A DNA stretch of 64,000 nucleotides from JAYODZ01 sp965662735 (GTDB taxonomy: Bacteria > Pseudomonadota > Alphaproteobacteria > RS24): positions 30,558 through 94,557 of the forward strand of contig CBFIIU010000007.1 in NCBI GenBank assembly GCA_965662735.1. Direction: 5' to 3'. Every line of letters starts with the position of its first letter. Position 1 is the first letter of the stretch. Shown in pieces: positions 1-9,301 of this stretch. The position numbers and the translations under genes are program-made. A model generated the notes under the pieces. The model was given only the letters and a program-made list of their open reading frames with translations. It did not search any database and was not told the origin of the DNA.

Positions 1-971
1 CATCCTAAAACATCACAGTCGCGCACCGGAATCGCGAGGCGCTGCCGGATCCCGTTCATTATGGTCGCATTATGTCGCCCGCCTCCACACACAATCACCT
101 CCGACATATCCGCGACAGACTGCAACTCCAGAACAATTGTCTCGATCGTGTAGGCGGTCAGCGTTGCCGCGCCATCGGCGGCAGACAAGTTCTTGCAGGC
201 GTCGAGAACCGAGAGCTGATTGCGGTCCAGAGATTTAGGTGCCGGACGTTTGAAATATGGATGCATCATCCATTGGGCCAGCACTTCATGATGAATGCGG
301 CCAGAAGCCGCGCAAGCCCCGTCGGCATCATAGGGCTCATCCCGCTGAGCCATCATCCAATCATTTATCAGCGCATTACCTGGACCCGTGTCAAAAGCCA
401 CGATATCGCGATCGACCGCCTCTGCGCCTCGCTTGGCACCAAGAAGCGTGACATTAGCAACACCGCCAATATTGACGATCGCGACCGGTTTCTCCATATC
501 GACACATAAGGCCGCGTGAAAGAGCGGCACAAGGGGGGCTCCTTGCCCGCCCGCCGCAACATCGGCCACTCTAAATTGATCGACAACATCAACCCCCAAA
601 GACGCGGCCATAAATTGCCCATCCCCCAACTGTACGGTCATCCCGTGCTTGGGGTCATGCCAAACGGTCTGACCATGAAATCCGATCAGGTCGATTGCGC
701 GATCATGCGCGCCGGCTCGGATCGCATCGATATGGGCTTGCGTGACCCGTTGCGAGAGCGGATCGAGATCGGGATCTGTTTGCCAATTGACTGAGGCCGC
801 CCGCCGCATCAGGGCCGAGAGATCCCGTCGTAAAAATTCATCCATTGGATGCGTTGAGAAGCTAAGCGCCTTGAAATAAGCCGCTCCATCCGTCTCAACT
901 TCAGCAATATCGATGGCATCGAGCGAAGTGCCACTCATTAACCCCAAAACGCGATAACGCTTGTTCCCCAT
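1..971 (-). CDS. anmK: Anhydro-N-acetylmuramic acid kinase, 3' end cut by the window edge
   Basis: Phosphorylates and opens 1,6-anhydro-MurNAc to MurNAc-6-phosphate in cytoplasmic cell-wall recycling. My reading of the minus strand gives an uninterrupted frame starting at ATG 971-969 (MGNKRYRVLGLMSGTSLDAI) and running off position 1; 323 residues are visible, against about 370 usual for the family. Family motifs in order are GLMSGTSLDAID (ATP site), FHGQTVWH, VDQFRVADVAAGGQGAPL, NIGGVANVT and FDTGPGNALI near the middle, then CGGGRHN near the cut end. It diverges from tyrS across about 170 bp, a neighbour pair often seen in alphaproteobacteria. The C-terminal part lies outside the window, so intactness cannot be judged. 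Confidence 0.93.
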   Translation of the reverse strand, partial: MGNKRYRVLGLMSGTSLDAIDIAEVETDGAAYFKALSFSTHPMDEFLRRDLSALMRRAASVNWQTDPDLDPLSQRVTQAHIDAIRAGAHDRAIDLIGFHGQTVWHDPKHGMTVQLGDGQFMAASLGVDVVDQFRVADVAAGGQGAPLVPLFHAALCVDMEKPVAIVNIGGVANVTLLGAKRGAEAVDRDIVAFDTGPGNALINDWMMAQRDEPYDADGACAASGRIHHEVLAQWMMHPYFKRPAPKSLDRNQLSVLDACKNLSAADGAATLTAYTIETIVLELQSVADMSEVIVCGGGRHNATIMNGIRQRLAIPVRDCDVLG

Positions 972-1026
972 TACGTTTTTTAATCCCTCTCCCATCCAGC
1001 AGCCTTTTGGGCTGAAAGGTGTCGCC

Positions 1027-1086
1027 TTGCCATTCTATACTGGTCATTGCCATTCTATACTGGCCATTGCCATTCTATACTGGCCA
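1027..1086. repeat. Three tandem 20-bp repeats in the anmK/tyrS divergent promoter region
   Basis: Three head-to-tail copies of a 20-bp unit (TTGCCATTCTATACTGGCCA); copy 1 (1027-1046) differs by one base from copies 2 and 3. Each copy contains TATACT, which looks like a sigma-70 minus-10 hexamer, and its complement reads TATAGAAT for the anmK direction. TTGCCA resembles a minus-35 box, but the spacing to the TATACT of the same copy (3 nt) or the next (23 nt) is wrong, so a promoter is only suggested. Confidence 0.85.
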
Positions 1087-1144
1087 GTGCCGACAACCAG
1101 CTTTATGTTGATTTTTCTCTCAGCTTCTCGTAACCAAACGCATC

Positions 1145-2407
1145 ATGCATAACCAGTCATACACGTACAAATCTGATTTTCTAACCACGCTCGAAGCGCG
1201 GGGCTATATTCATCAATGCTCCGACCCAGCCGGCTTGGACGAGCAGGCCTGTGCCGGCGGGCTCACCGCTTATGTCGGCTATGATCTGACGGCCCCGAGC
1301 CTACACGTTGGCAATCTCATCTCCATCATGATGCTGCGCAAATTACAACAAGCCGGTGGCAAACCCATTATTGTCTTGGGCGGCGGGACGACAAAAATTG
1401 GGGATCCTTCGGGCAAGGATGAAAGCCGAAAACTTTTGTCCGCCGAACAAATTGAAGATAATAAGCGCAAAATAGCCGAGAGCTTTAGTCGCTTTATCAC
1501 ATTTGGTGATGGCCCGACCGACGCGGTGATGGTGGACAATGATAGCTGGCTGAGCGATCTCAACTATATTTCTTTTCTGCGCGATTATGGGCGCCACTTT
1601 TCGATCAATCGCATGTTGACCTTTGACAGCGTTCGGCTGCGTCTGGAGCGCGAGCAGCCCCTGAGCTTTATCGAATTTAATTACATGATTTTGCAGGCCT
1701 ATGATTTTGTCGAATTATTTAAGCGCTACCAATGTCGCCTGCAAATGGGTGGATCGGATCAATGGGGCAATATTGTCAATGGTATCGAGCTCGGTCGTCG
1801 CACGGCGGATGCGGCACTGTTCGGCCTCACCACGCACTTATTAACCACCTCTTCAGGGGCCAAAATGGGCAAGACGGCGCAAGGGGCGATTTGGCTTCAC
1901 CCTGACCTCCTCAGCCCCTATGATTATTGGCAGTTCTGGCGCAACACGGAAGACCCCGACGTCGGTCGCTTTTTACGTCTCTTCACAGAATTACCTCTGG
2001 ACGAGATTGCGCGACTGGAGGCCCTTGAGGGTGCAGACCTCAACCAAGCCAAAACGATCCTTGCGACGGAAGCCACCCGATTAATCCATGGTGATGACGC
2101 TGCGCAGGCCGCTGCCGACACCGCGCAAGCAACATTTGGCGCTTCAGCGCGCAGCGAAAACTTACCGACGCTCAGCCTCCCTGAAACCGAATTAGCTGCC
2201 GGGGTTGGCTTGCTGGATTGTTTCGTGCAGCTGGGCTTTGCCCAATCAAATGGCGAAGCGAGACGATTGGTGCAAGGTGGTGGAGCGCGGATCAATGATC
2301 AGCCCATTCAAGACCCTCAATATCGGCTTAGCCTATCGGATCTGGAAGATGGCGCGATTAAACTTTCTGCTGGAAAAAAACGCCACGGCTTAGTGAAACC
2401 ACTCTAG
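1145..2407 (+). CDS. tyrS: Tyrosyl-tRNA synthetase
   Basis: Class I aminoacyl-tRNA synthetase charging tRNA-Tyr in the cytoplasm. 420 residues, the normal bacterial length. The HIGH-type signature is HVGN (about residues 54-57) after YVGYDLTAPSL, and the KMSKS loop is KMGKT (about 240-244). Tyrosine-site segments such as QMGGSDQWGNI are present. The last 65 residues form an S4-like RNA-binding domain (ARRLVQGGGARIN). The start is the ATG at 1145; no strong Shine-Dalgarno sequence precedes it. It diverges from anmK and converges with the AsmA-like gene, ending 31 bp from that gene's stop. Confidence 0.97.
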   Translation: MHNQSYTYKSDFLTTLEARGYIHQCSDPAGLDEQACAGGLTAYVGYDLTAPSLHVGNLISIMMLRKLQQAGGKPIIVLGGGTTKIGDPSGKDESRKLLSAEQIEDNKRKIAESFSRFITFGDGPTDAVMVDNDSWLSDLNYISFLRDYGRHFSINRMLTFDSVRLRLEREQPLSFIEFNYMILQAYDFVELFKRYQCRLQMGGSDQWGNIVNGIELGRRTADAALFGLTTHLLTTSSGAKMGKTAQGAIWLHPDLLSPYDYWQFWRNTEDPDVGRFLRLFTELPLDEIARLEALEGADLNQAKTILATEATRLIHGDDAAQAAADTAQATFGASARSENLPTLSLPETELAAGVGLLDCFVQLGFAQSNGEARRLVQGGGARINDQPIQDPQYRLSLSDLEDGAIKLSAGKKRHGLVKPL

Positions 2408-2438
2408 GCTGCCTGCCCAGTTGACGAAAAATTTTTGA

Positions 2439-5400
2439 TTATCTGGAAATATTTCCGGTCCCCAACTCAAAGAGTTGGCGAACAAACCCTGGCGTAAATA
2501 CGGAAAGAGGATTTACCAGAACCGATGGCGCATCCGTTGCGCCAAAGATGCGATAGCTCACGCCGACAACGCCCTCGCCCTCGCGACCAGCCAAAAACCG
2601 ACCTAGAACTGGAATTTTACCCAGTGCACTATTCAGGCCATAAGCAGGCACTAGCGTGCCCCCCAAGCTCAAGCGTCTCACTTTACGGTCAATTGCCCCT
2701 TGAACCGAGATGCCGAGCGACGGCCCTGTTAGCAAGCCGTCGGTGAGGTCTAACCTTTGATTATAATACCTGAAATTCCCTTTCGCATTGGTGAAGCGAA
2801 TGCCCTTACCCGTGAGCGTGTCATTCAGGCCGCGCAGTGATGCGAGGGACAAGAGTTGCGCCAAAACCGGCACTTTTCGAACGGTAAACGGCGACAAGGC
2901 ATAGCTCCCATCAAGACTTCGTATGGTGCCATCTTCCTCAATGGGTGTGTCATATAAGGTGCCCGATAAACTCAATGCACCGCCTTCAAGAGCTTCTGAC
3001 AAATCGATCCCGCGCAGCAAATGATCGACGTTTTCAGTCTGCAACAAGAACCGCCGCGTCGTTTCACTATCGCGGAAAACCTCGCCATAGAGCTCTTGTC
3101 CATCTGTGAAATTAGCGGAGCTGATCAATTTTTCGATCAAACCATTGCGGCGGAAACCTGATATATGAACAACCGGCAAAGTGATCTCCTGCGCCCCCAC
3201 AACATTGGTCGCGCGGAGATCGAACTCAACATTTTGCGGCCATTTAGGAAGCGCTAAAACCGGATCCCCTTCCCCCGGAGCCTCCACCCCGCCGCGGTAG
3301 AGAATACGCGACATATTAAACTGGTCACTTTTCAATTTAAGCACCAGCGCATGTTCGGCCATCTGTGAATTCACAACGAGATTATAACCCTCCCCTAAGT
3401 GAAACTCGGGCACCTCAATGTGATCAATTATGCCATTTGGGGATTTTACAGAGATGATGACCGCGTCTTCTTGCGATCGATACGCGATATCGATTTTCTC
3501 GATCTGACGATCCTGCGATGCGGACAGGCGTCCAGTAATCTCGGCATTGCGCCCAGCGGGTTTTTGATAGCTGAGAAATTTTGGCGCAATGTCGAGGGGC
3601 GAGCCATCGACCTTGAAGTTGATTTCTCGGCCCCCGTCTGGATTGAGGGTAAGCGTTAGATCCAGGCCAGCGGCGCCAGAAAAATGATCGCTCAAAAAAC
3701 CAACATTGAGCTTTTCAGTAATTTCAGAGGATACTTCACCCGATATCTTAATTTGGGTACCGCTTTTTTTTCCAGCGCGCGTGCCAGAGACTAAAAAAGG
3801 AACCTCATTGATTTGAAGTGGTCCATCGAAGGCGATCCGCTCGGGCGTGACATGAACGGTCAAATTTCCCTTTGAAAGGCGATAGCGCTCAATGGGACGG
3901 GTCACGTCAACATTTTTAGTTACGGCGGTCACATCATACCCCACCGACAAGGGCGCCCCTTTTTCACGGCCCAACGGCACAGACAGCGCCACATCAGCAA
4001 CCAGATCACCCGATAAATCCTCAGCCGCAAAGGGCAACCCGCGCATGGCAAAAACGGGCGCCTCACTTAATGTTTGCATGATGGGTTGCAAATCACCCTC
4101 TGCTTTCAAGCGAACTTCCGCGTGGCCATCTGGTTCAAAAAATGGCGGGCCTTTAAAAAAGCCATCGTGGATCGTCATGAGGGGCATCACGCCCTCTTCC
4201 AAATTATCACTGAGCTCGGACGAGTTTGTGTCAGACGCGTCTAGATCGCTTTTCTCCGACGACACCTGCTGGTCTTTTTGTGGATCCGATTGAGCCTTCC
4301 CACCAACACGGACAACGCCCTCCGATAAGTCAACAGTGATGCGATGACCGCTCGCGTGAAGCACCCCCGCACCCTGTTCAATCGGCGGCATGGTGCGCGT
4401 ATATTTCAGCGTCAAACCTGAAAAATTAAGATCACCTGAGAGAAATGTCTCCGCGGGGAGCTGGCGCTGCCGAAGTCGACTAAACTCGGAAACAGGCCCT
4501 TTAAAGGCCACCCAGCCATTTTCAACCATGCCCGCGCGGATATTCGTGTCAATCCACTGACGTGTCCGCGGCGATTGATCGGGGGGCCAAACCGATAATG
4601 CCGAGCGCAATTCAGTGCGGCCAATCTCGGCCCGCAGATCAATTTCGGCTTCACGCTCCGGCGTTCCCATGTTCACCACGCCAGAAAGTTCGATGGGTAT
4701 TGCTCCCACCACCCCTTTGAGGGCGTCGATAGTAACCCGCTGATCGGGGCGGTGAACCCTGATCATTGCTGAAAGTGACTGCCCTGACAAAACAAACGGA
4801 TTATCGGGATTAGGACGCCACGCCCATTCGGAAATATCGACGGAACTGCTGAGCCCGCGCAACCGGCCTTCTGCATCTACCGAGTAATCGGCATTCGCAG
4901 AAAACGCGATATACTCGCCGCCCGCGCGGAGCCGTGCGTCTTGCACAAAAAAAGTCCGATCTTTGAGGTTCAGGAGCAGCCCCGCCGTCACGCGGTCGAT
5001 CGGCCACGCCCGCCGACCAATAACGATCGCCCCGGAGCCCAGAGACAGATCCGCTGTGACAGCCTTTGGCTGACCCGCGCTATCAATGTCGAGCGTACCG
5101 ATAATGGCTACCGGACTTGTTTGCTGCGAAAGGAAATCAAGCGGAGGGGCCAAAGTGGCGATATCGCGAGGCGAAAAACCTTTGACTGAGAATTCAATAT
5201 GTCCGGGCTCACCGCGGATCACATCCCCCAGCACGACAATTTCAGCTTTCCGCGCCGAGGTCTCATAGGATAAGCGTACATCCACCAGCGCCTGATCCGC
5301 CTCTTGCACCCACTTCACATAAGACGGTGCCGCGTTCGCCTCGGGGCTCAAATCAGGGTGCACCAGATAAATTTCGGATATTGTGAGCGATTGCAAGGAG

Positions 5401-5864
5401 AGATTAGTGGGCTGACCGGCGCCCGCTTGAATAAATTTTCGGAGCGTCAACAGCCATCCACCATCACCCAAATCGGGGGCGCGATTAGCATGAATAATGA
5501 CGCGGTTAATGCTCAACGCACCGGCCGCGAAACGTCCAATGAGGAGCGACTTAAGATCTGGCGTCAGCACTAATTGGTCGGCCTCAAGCTGGTAGCCTGA
5601 TGCGGCCTCATACCGGATCTCTTCAAGCCCGAGGGTCATACGATTTGTGTCAGGCGCTAAAAATAAAGACACGCTTCCAAGGCTGAGCACGCCCTCATCT
5701 AAATCATCGCTGATCGCAGATGATATAGCGGGGCCCAGCCACTCTAAGGAAATTGGGCCCGATGACAGCCGGAAGATCAAAAGGGCGACGGAGACTAAGC
5801 TCACGAGCAAGAGCCCGCCCAAAACTTCCAAAACTATTCTATTAAATCTATTTAGCGCAGCCAC
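2439..5864 (-). CDS. AsmA-like / DUF3971 envelope protein (YhdP-type)
   Basis: Large protein of 1141 residues with one N-terminal membrane anchor (about residues 12-32, VLEVLGGLLLVSLVSVALLI) and a long beta-rich exported part. The C-terminal pattern GVSYRIFGATDAPSVLVNPL followed by FTPGFVRQLFEL is typical of the AsmA_2/DUF3971 family. Relatives such as TamB and YhdP are thought to bridge the periplasm and move phospholipid to the outer membrane; that role is inferred here by family only. Start is GTG 5864 with AGGA six bases upstream. It diverges from bcp. A low-complexity acidic stretch rich in Ser/Asp/Glu (about residues 530-560) interrupts the beta pattern. Confidence 0.85.
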   Translation of the reverse strand: MAALNRFNRIVLEVLGGLLLVSLVSVALLIFRLSSGPISLEWLGPAISSAISDDLDEGVLSLGSVSLFLAPDTNRMTLGLEEIRYEAASGYQLEADQLVLTPDLKSLLIGRFAAGALSINRVIIHANRAPDLGDGGWLLTLRKFIQAGAGQPTNLSLQSLTISEIYLVHPDLSPEANAAPSYVKWVQEADQALVDVRLSYETSARKAEIVVLGDVIRGEPGHIEFSVKGFSPRDIATLAPPLDFLSQQTSPVAIIGTLDIDSAGQPKAVTADLSLGSGAIVIGRRAWPIDRVTAGLLLNLKDRTFFVQDARLRAGGEYIAFSANADYSVDAEGRLRGLSSSVDISEWAWRPNPDNPFVLSGQSLSAMIRVHRPDQRVTIDALKGVVGAIPIELSGVVNMGTPEREAEIDLRAEIGRTELRSALSVWPPDQSPRTRQWIDTNIRAGMVENGWVAFKGPVSEFSRLRQRQLPAETFLSGDLNFSGLTLKYTRTMPPIEQGAGVLHASGHRITVDLSEGVVRVGGKAQSDPQKDQQVSSEKSDLDASDTNSSELSDNLEEGVMPLMTIHDGFFKGPPFFEPDGHAEVRLKAEGDLQPIMQTLSEAPVFAMRGLPFAAEDLSGDLVADVALSVPLGREKGAPLSVGYDVTAVTKNVDVTRPIERYRLSKGNLTVHVTPERIAFDGPLQINEVPFLVSGTRAGKKSGTQIKISGEVSSEITEKLNVGFLSDHFSGAAGLDLTLTLNPDGGREINFKVDGSPLDIAPKFLSYQKPAGRNAEITGRLSASQDRQIEKIDIAYRSQEDAVIISVKSPNGIIDHIEVPEFHLGEGYNLVVNSQMAEHALVLKLKSDQFNMSRILYRGGVEAPGEGDPVLALPKWPQNVEFDLRATNVVGAQEITLPVVHISGFRRNGLIEKLISSANFTDGQELYGEVFRDSETTRRFLLQTENVDHLLRGIDLSEALEGGALSLSGTLYDTPIEEDGTIRSLDGSYALSPFTVRKVPVLAQLLSLASLRGLNDTLTGKGIRFTNAKGNFRYYNQRLDLTDGLLTGPSLGISVQGAIDRKVRRLSLGGTLVPAYGLNSALGKIPVLGRFLAGREGEGVVGVSYRIFGATDAPSVLVNPLSVFTPGFVRQLFELGTGNISR

Positions 5865-5985
5865 GAATTTTCCTAAGCCACAGGGGTTTTAATACGCCTT
5901 TTTGACGGTAAGATGCTGTTGCGTATATGTAGCTGTTTACGTGAACCGAAGCCAGCCCAACAAGAGACTTTTCAGGAGACTTTTA

Positions 5986-6450
5986 ATGACGACACTGACC
6001 CTAGGTGATCGCGCGCCGAATTTTAACCTTGAGTGTAGCGATGGGACGACCTCTTCGCTCGCTGATTTTAAAGGGCGGCGACTGGTTCTGTATTTCTACC
6101 CGAAAGATGACACACCGGGCTGCACGACCCAAGCCATCGCCTTTTCCGGCGCCCAGGGGGCCATCGAAGCGGCGGGCGCGGAAATTTTAGGGGTCTCTGC
6201 CGACCCGTTGACCAAGCACGGAAAATTTATCGAAAAACATAAACTTTCAATTCGCTTGGGCTCAGACCCAGAGCATCAGATGCTGACAGCCTATGGCGTG
6301 TGGGTCGAGAAAAGCATGTATGGGCGCAGCTATATGGGAATTGAGCGCTCTACATTCATTATCGATGAGGCCGGTAAGATCAGTCATATTTGGCGCAAAG
6401 TGAAAGTCAAAAACCATGTTGACGAGGTTCTTGCAGCCCTTCATGGCTAG
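5986..6450 (+). CDS. bcp: Peroxiredoxin, Bcp/PrxQ type
   Basis: Thiol peroxidase reducing hydrogen peroxide and organic hydroperoxides in the cytoplasm. 154 residues from the ATG at 5986, chosen because AGGAG (5974-5978) sits seven bases upstream and the family begins just before LTLGDRAPNF; an in-frame ATG 28 codons earlier gives a Cys-rich tail unlike the family. The peroxidatic cysteine is Cys46 in YPKDDTPGCTTQA. Many Bcp proteins have a resolving Cys five residues later; here that position is Ile (QAIAF), so the enzyme is probably 1-Cys-like or uses another thiol. The DUF455 gene follows after 13 bp. Confidence 0.95.
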   Translation: MTTLTLGDRAPNFNLECSDGTTSSLADFKGRRLVLYFYPKDDTPGCTTQAIAFSGAQGAIEAAGAEILGVSADPLTKHGKFIEKHKLSIRLGSDPEHQMLTAYGVWVEKSMYGRSYMGIERSTFIIDEAGKISHIWRKVKVKNHVDEVLAALHG

Positions 6451-6463
6451 GCAAATTTAATCC

Positions 6464-7303
6464 ATGGATCCGCTGCCTCAACCGAGTTTGTTCGAAGCCA
6501 TTTGCTCCGCCTATTTATGCGAGAGCGCGAATGAAAAGGCACTGCAAACGCTTGCGCTGGTGCGCCAATGGCGCAATGACGGTTTTGTAAGCCCCCTCCT
6601 CGCGCAAAATCTAAACCAACAGCCCTGGCCGGATCGCCCTGGACGTCCGCTCCACCCGCCTTTACGGGCACCGCGTGAGATGCCGCGGCGGGGCAGAGGC
6701 CAAGCGGGTCGGATCGCCTTATTGCATGCTCTTGCCCACATTGAGCTGAATGCGATCGACCTCGCCTTAGATATTATTGGACGGTTTTTCGGTGACCTCC
6801 CGCAAGCCGATGACGATAAAATAGCTTTTATCCATGACTGGCTCAGCGTCGCCGCAGATGAAGCGAAGCATTTTTTAATGTTGGAAAATCGCTTAAATAC
6901 ACTAGGAAGTGGCTATGGAGCGCTCCCCGCACATGATGGACTATGGGAGGCCGCCTGCGACACGGGAGACGACCTCTTGGCGCGATTGGCCATTGTTCCG
7001 CTCTCGCTCGAAGCGCGCGGTCTCGATGTGACACCCGATATGATTGCGCGCATGGAAGGCGCAGGGGACGTTGAAAGCGCCAAAGTTTTGCAAATCATTT
7101 ACTCAGATGAAATCACCCATGTGCGCTATGGCATGGATTGGTTTTTGCGGCTTTGTCCAGAGCGCGGACAAGCGCCTGCACCCGCCTATCAACATTATGT
7201 GGCGCAATTCTTGCATGGTGGGCTGAAGCCGCCTTTTAACGTTGAGGCGCGCGATTTAACAGGCATGCCCAGCGCATTTTACGCATCGATTCCAGAGAGT
7301 TAA
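6464..7303 (+). CDS. DUF455 ferritin-like protein
   Basis: 279 residues of the DUF455 family, which has a ferritin-like helical fold related to the tRNA-hydroxylase MiaE. Likely di-metal ligands are seen in HALAHIELNAIDLALD (about 90-105), DEAKHF (about 130-135) and SDEITHVRYG (about 208-217); SLEARGLDVTP is another family block. The substrate of this family is not established, so only an oxidase/hydroxylase-like role is inferred. It lies between bcp and an M23 peptidase/bactofilin pair, a common alphaproteobacterial order. Start ATG 6464 gives the usual length; there is no strong ribosome binding site. Confidence 0.88.
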   Translation: MDPLPQPSLFEAICSAYLCESANEKALQTLALVRQWRNDGFVSPLLAQNLNQQPWPDRPGRPLHPPLRAPREMPRRGRGQAGRIALLHALAHIELNAIDLALDIIGRFFGDLPQADDDKIAFIHDWLSVAADEAKHFLMLENRLNTLGSGYGALPAHDGLWEAACDTGDDLLARLAIVPLSLEARGLDVTPDMIARMEGAGDVESAKVLQIIYSDEITHVRYGMDWFLRLCPERGQAPAPAYQHYVAQFLHGGLKPPFNVEARDLTGMPSAFYASIPES

Positions 7304-7439
7304 TTCCCCGGGACGGCCCGAGTTGGCACTGGACATTAAGGCAAAACACGGCAATAGTGCGGCACAATCGGACAAGTATCAATACGCGCTTGCTATTGCA
7401 GGTAAATTTTGAGATGTTCTGGCCAAAACGGGGGTTCCT

Positions 7440-8807
7440 GTGTCAGGTTTAATTCGAAAGATAAAATGGTTTTTCAGTAGCTATTTTGTTGAAAAACAGA
7501 TTTACATTCGCAGCGCAGGAAGCGTGCGCTACATTTCACTGTCAGCGCGCTCGCAGGCTCTTTTGGCCATCTTTGTACTTTCAATCTGCCTGTGGACGGG
7601 ATTTGCAACCGTTAGGTCTATTTTTGCCGAACAGATTGCCCAACAACAAACCGCCAATTTGCGTCTGAAGTTGCTGGAATACCAAGATCGGCTCAACCAA
7701 TTACAAGTGGCCTATGATGGCTTGAATGGGCAGCTGGCTCTGACCAAAGATTGGTTCAATGAAACAACCGCGCAATTAGAAGCGCGTCACAATACGCTGA
7801 CCGATATGCTCGAGCGGCACGCCGCCGTCACCGAGAATATCGAGACCATGCAGGCTCAATTTTCTGAAACGGCGCGAAAAACGAAACGCGGCTACGGCGA
7901 CACCACATTGGTCGCGCGCATTGGGCGCGTCAGCGGTGTTGACCTCGAGAGCCGGCTATCGCGCGTGACGGCACAGAAAGGTGAGAAAACCCTTACCCGG
8001 ATCAGTGATCGCCAAGAGCGCGCTGACACCTCGCCCATGTTAACCCCTGTTGTCGAGGCACCCGTTCCGCTCATTGATGAGAGCTTGTATCAGCGGATGA
8101 CCAATTTAAAGACACGCCAAAGCGATTTGGTGGATGCACTGGAAGAAAATACTGACCGAAATATCCGCGAATATAATGCCATCATTGCGAATACCAGCGT
8201 CCTCGACCCGAAAACCTTTGTTGCTGAAATAGCTCCGCAAGATAGCCCGGGTTTGGGGGGGCCGTATATTCCCCTGAAGTCCACATTGAAACTTGGGCAA
8301 AACCTCGACCAGCAAATCAGTCGGATTGCCGCCAATTTGGAACAGCTTGAGGCGCTGAGCTTCGCTGTGTCACACATTCCGCTGGCGCGTCCCATTCACA
8401 ATTTTCGTATGACCAGCGGCTTCGGCCCGCGAATGGATCCTATTCGCAAACGACCTGCTTTTCATGCTGGCGCTGATTTCGGAACCTCGACCGGCACACC
8501 TGTTCACGCCACGCTTTCTGGCGTCGTGACCTATGCTGGTAATCGCGGCCCTTATGGTCTTGTAGTTGAAATTGATCATGGCAATGGGTTTAAAACGCGC
8601 TATGCCCACCTTCATCGTGTCCGCGTTCGCCGCGGGCAAACCGTTGTTTTCCAGGAGCGTATTGGGGATGCGGGGAATACGGGGCGCAGCACAGGGCCAC
8701 ACTTGCACTATGAAATTTGGTATAAGGGTCGCGTACGCAACCCCGAAAACTTTCTTTCCTCGGGCAAACAAATTTTTAATGTCGCAGAAACTTTAGGCGT
8801 TGAGTAA
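7440..8807 (+). CDS. M23 family metallopeptidase with coiled-coil, membrane-anchored
   Basis: Probable peptidoglycan endopeptidase of the inner membrane/periplasm. 455 residues from GTG 7440. A short cytoplasmic segment is followed by one membrane helix (about residues 38-58), a coiled-coil region rich in Gln/Leu/Glu (about 65-145), a linker, and a C-terminal LytM/M23 domain (about 325-440). Zinc and catalytic residues are intact: His342 and Asp346 in FHAGADFG, and His421/His423 in GPHLHYEIW, so it should be an active enzyme and not an EnvC-like degenerate activator. Two bases separate it from the bactofilin gene, a conserved pair linking hydrolysis to the cytoskeleton. Confidence 0.93.
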   Translation: MSGLIRKIKWFFSSYFVEKQIYIRSAGSVRYISLSARSQALLAIFVLSICLWTGFATVRSIFAEQIAQQQTANLRLKLLEYQDRLNQLQVAYDGLNGQLALTKDWFNETTAQLEARHNTLTDMLERHAAVTENIETMQAQFSETARKTKRGYGDTTLVARIGRVSGVDLESRLSRVTAQKGEKTLTRISDRQERADTSPMLTPVVEAPVPLIDESLYQRMTNLKTRQSDLVDALEENTDRNIREYNAIIANTSVLDPKTFVAEIAPQDSPGLGGPYIPLKSTLKLGQNLDQQISRIAANLEQLEALSFAVSHIPLARPIHNFRMTSGFGPRMDPIRKRPAFHAGADFGTSTGTPVHATLSGVVTYAGNRGPYGLVVEIDHGNGFKTRYAHLHRVRVRRGQTVVFQERIGDAGNTGRSTGPHLHYEIWYKGRVRNPENFLSSGKQIFNVAETLGVE

Positions 8808-8809
8808 TC

Positions 8810-9226
8810 ATGTCAGACCCCACCTCTGAAAAGAAAAAATCTGGGCGAACTGCCCCCTCGATCCTCAGCGCAGATCTGAAGATAAAGGGCAACATATTCT
8901 CATCTGGCGACGTGCAGTTGGATGGGAAGCTCGATGGAAACATATTCTCCCATGCCGTTACGATTGGCGAGAGCGCCCATATTCGTGGCGAAGTTGCGGG
9001 CGAAATCGTAACCATCCGTGGGATCGTTGACGGAACAGTGCGCGCCCATCAAGTACATTTGTGCTCGGGGAGCCGGACAACAGGCGATATTTATCACGAA
9101 GTCTTGGCGATCGAGTCCGGAGCGGAATTAAACGGCGCGGTCAAGCGCGAGAAAGACCCTCTTTCCGAATCCACGATTAAGCCCGAGCAATTTGGGGCAC
9201 CAAGCCGCACCACCCAAACAAGTTAG
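8810..9226 (+). CDS. Bactofilin family cytoskeletal protein
   Basis: 138 residues. The central DUF583 domain (about residues 20-110) shows the regular short beta repeats of a right-handed beta helix, for example ADLKIKGNIFSSGDVQLDG and IRGEVAGEIVTIRGIVDGTV. Flanking tails are polar and disordered, as usual in bactofilins. Bactofilins polymerise without nucleotide on the inner membrane and position cell-wall enzymes; the M23 gene two bases upstream is the likely partner. The start is ATG 8810, and a hairpin region follows the stop. Confidence 0.93.
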   Translation: MSDPTSEKKKSGRTAPSILSADLKIKGNIFSSGDVQLDGKLDGNIFSHAVTIGESAHIRGEVAGEIVTIRGIVDGTVRAHQVHLCSGSRTTGDIYHEVLAIESGAELNGAVKREKDPLSESTIKPEQFGAPSRTTQTS

Positions 9227-9228
9227 CA

Positions 9229-9260
9229 ACAGCACCGCCCGTATACAGCACCGCCCGTAT
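9229..9260. repeat. Two perfect tandem 16-bp repeats after the bactofilin gene
   Basis: The unit ACAGCACCGCCCGTAT occurs twice head to tail (9229-9244 and 9245-9260), directly after the bactofilin stop. Each copy contains CGCCCG, which can pair with CGGGCG at 9271-9276, so the duplication copies the 5' arm of the hairpin that follows. Confidence 0.85.
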
Positions 9261-9279
9261 AGTGACAAACCGGGCGTTT
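9252..9279. terminator. Candidate hairpin terminator between convergent bactofilin and prfB
   Basis: CGCCCG (9252-9257) can pair with CGGGCG (9271-9276) around a 13-base loop, and TTT follows on the plus strand. The stem is short and the T tract weak, but it lies exactly between two convergent genes. The alternative 5' arm in the first 16-bp repeat gives a longer loop. Confidence 0.4.
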
Positions 9280-9301
9280 GCGCCTGCGGATGACATACGG
9301 C

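Noticed and set aside
1027..1086. CRISPR-like array
   Set aside because: The 20-bp units are directly adjacent with no spacers, and no cas genes are nearby.
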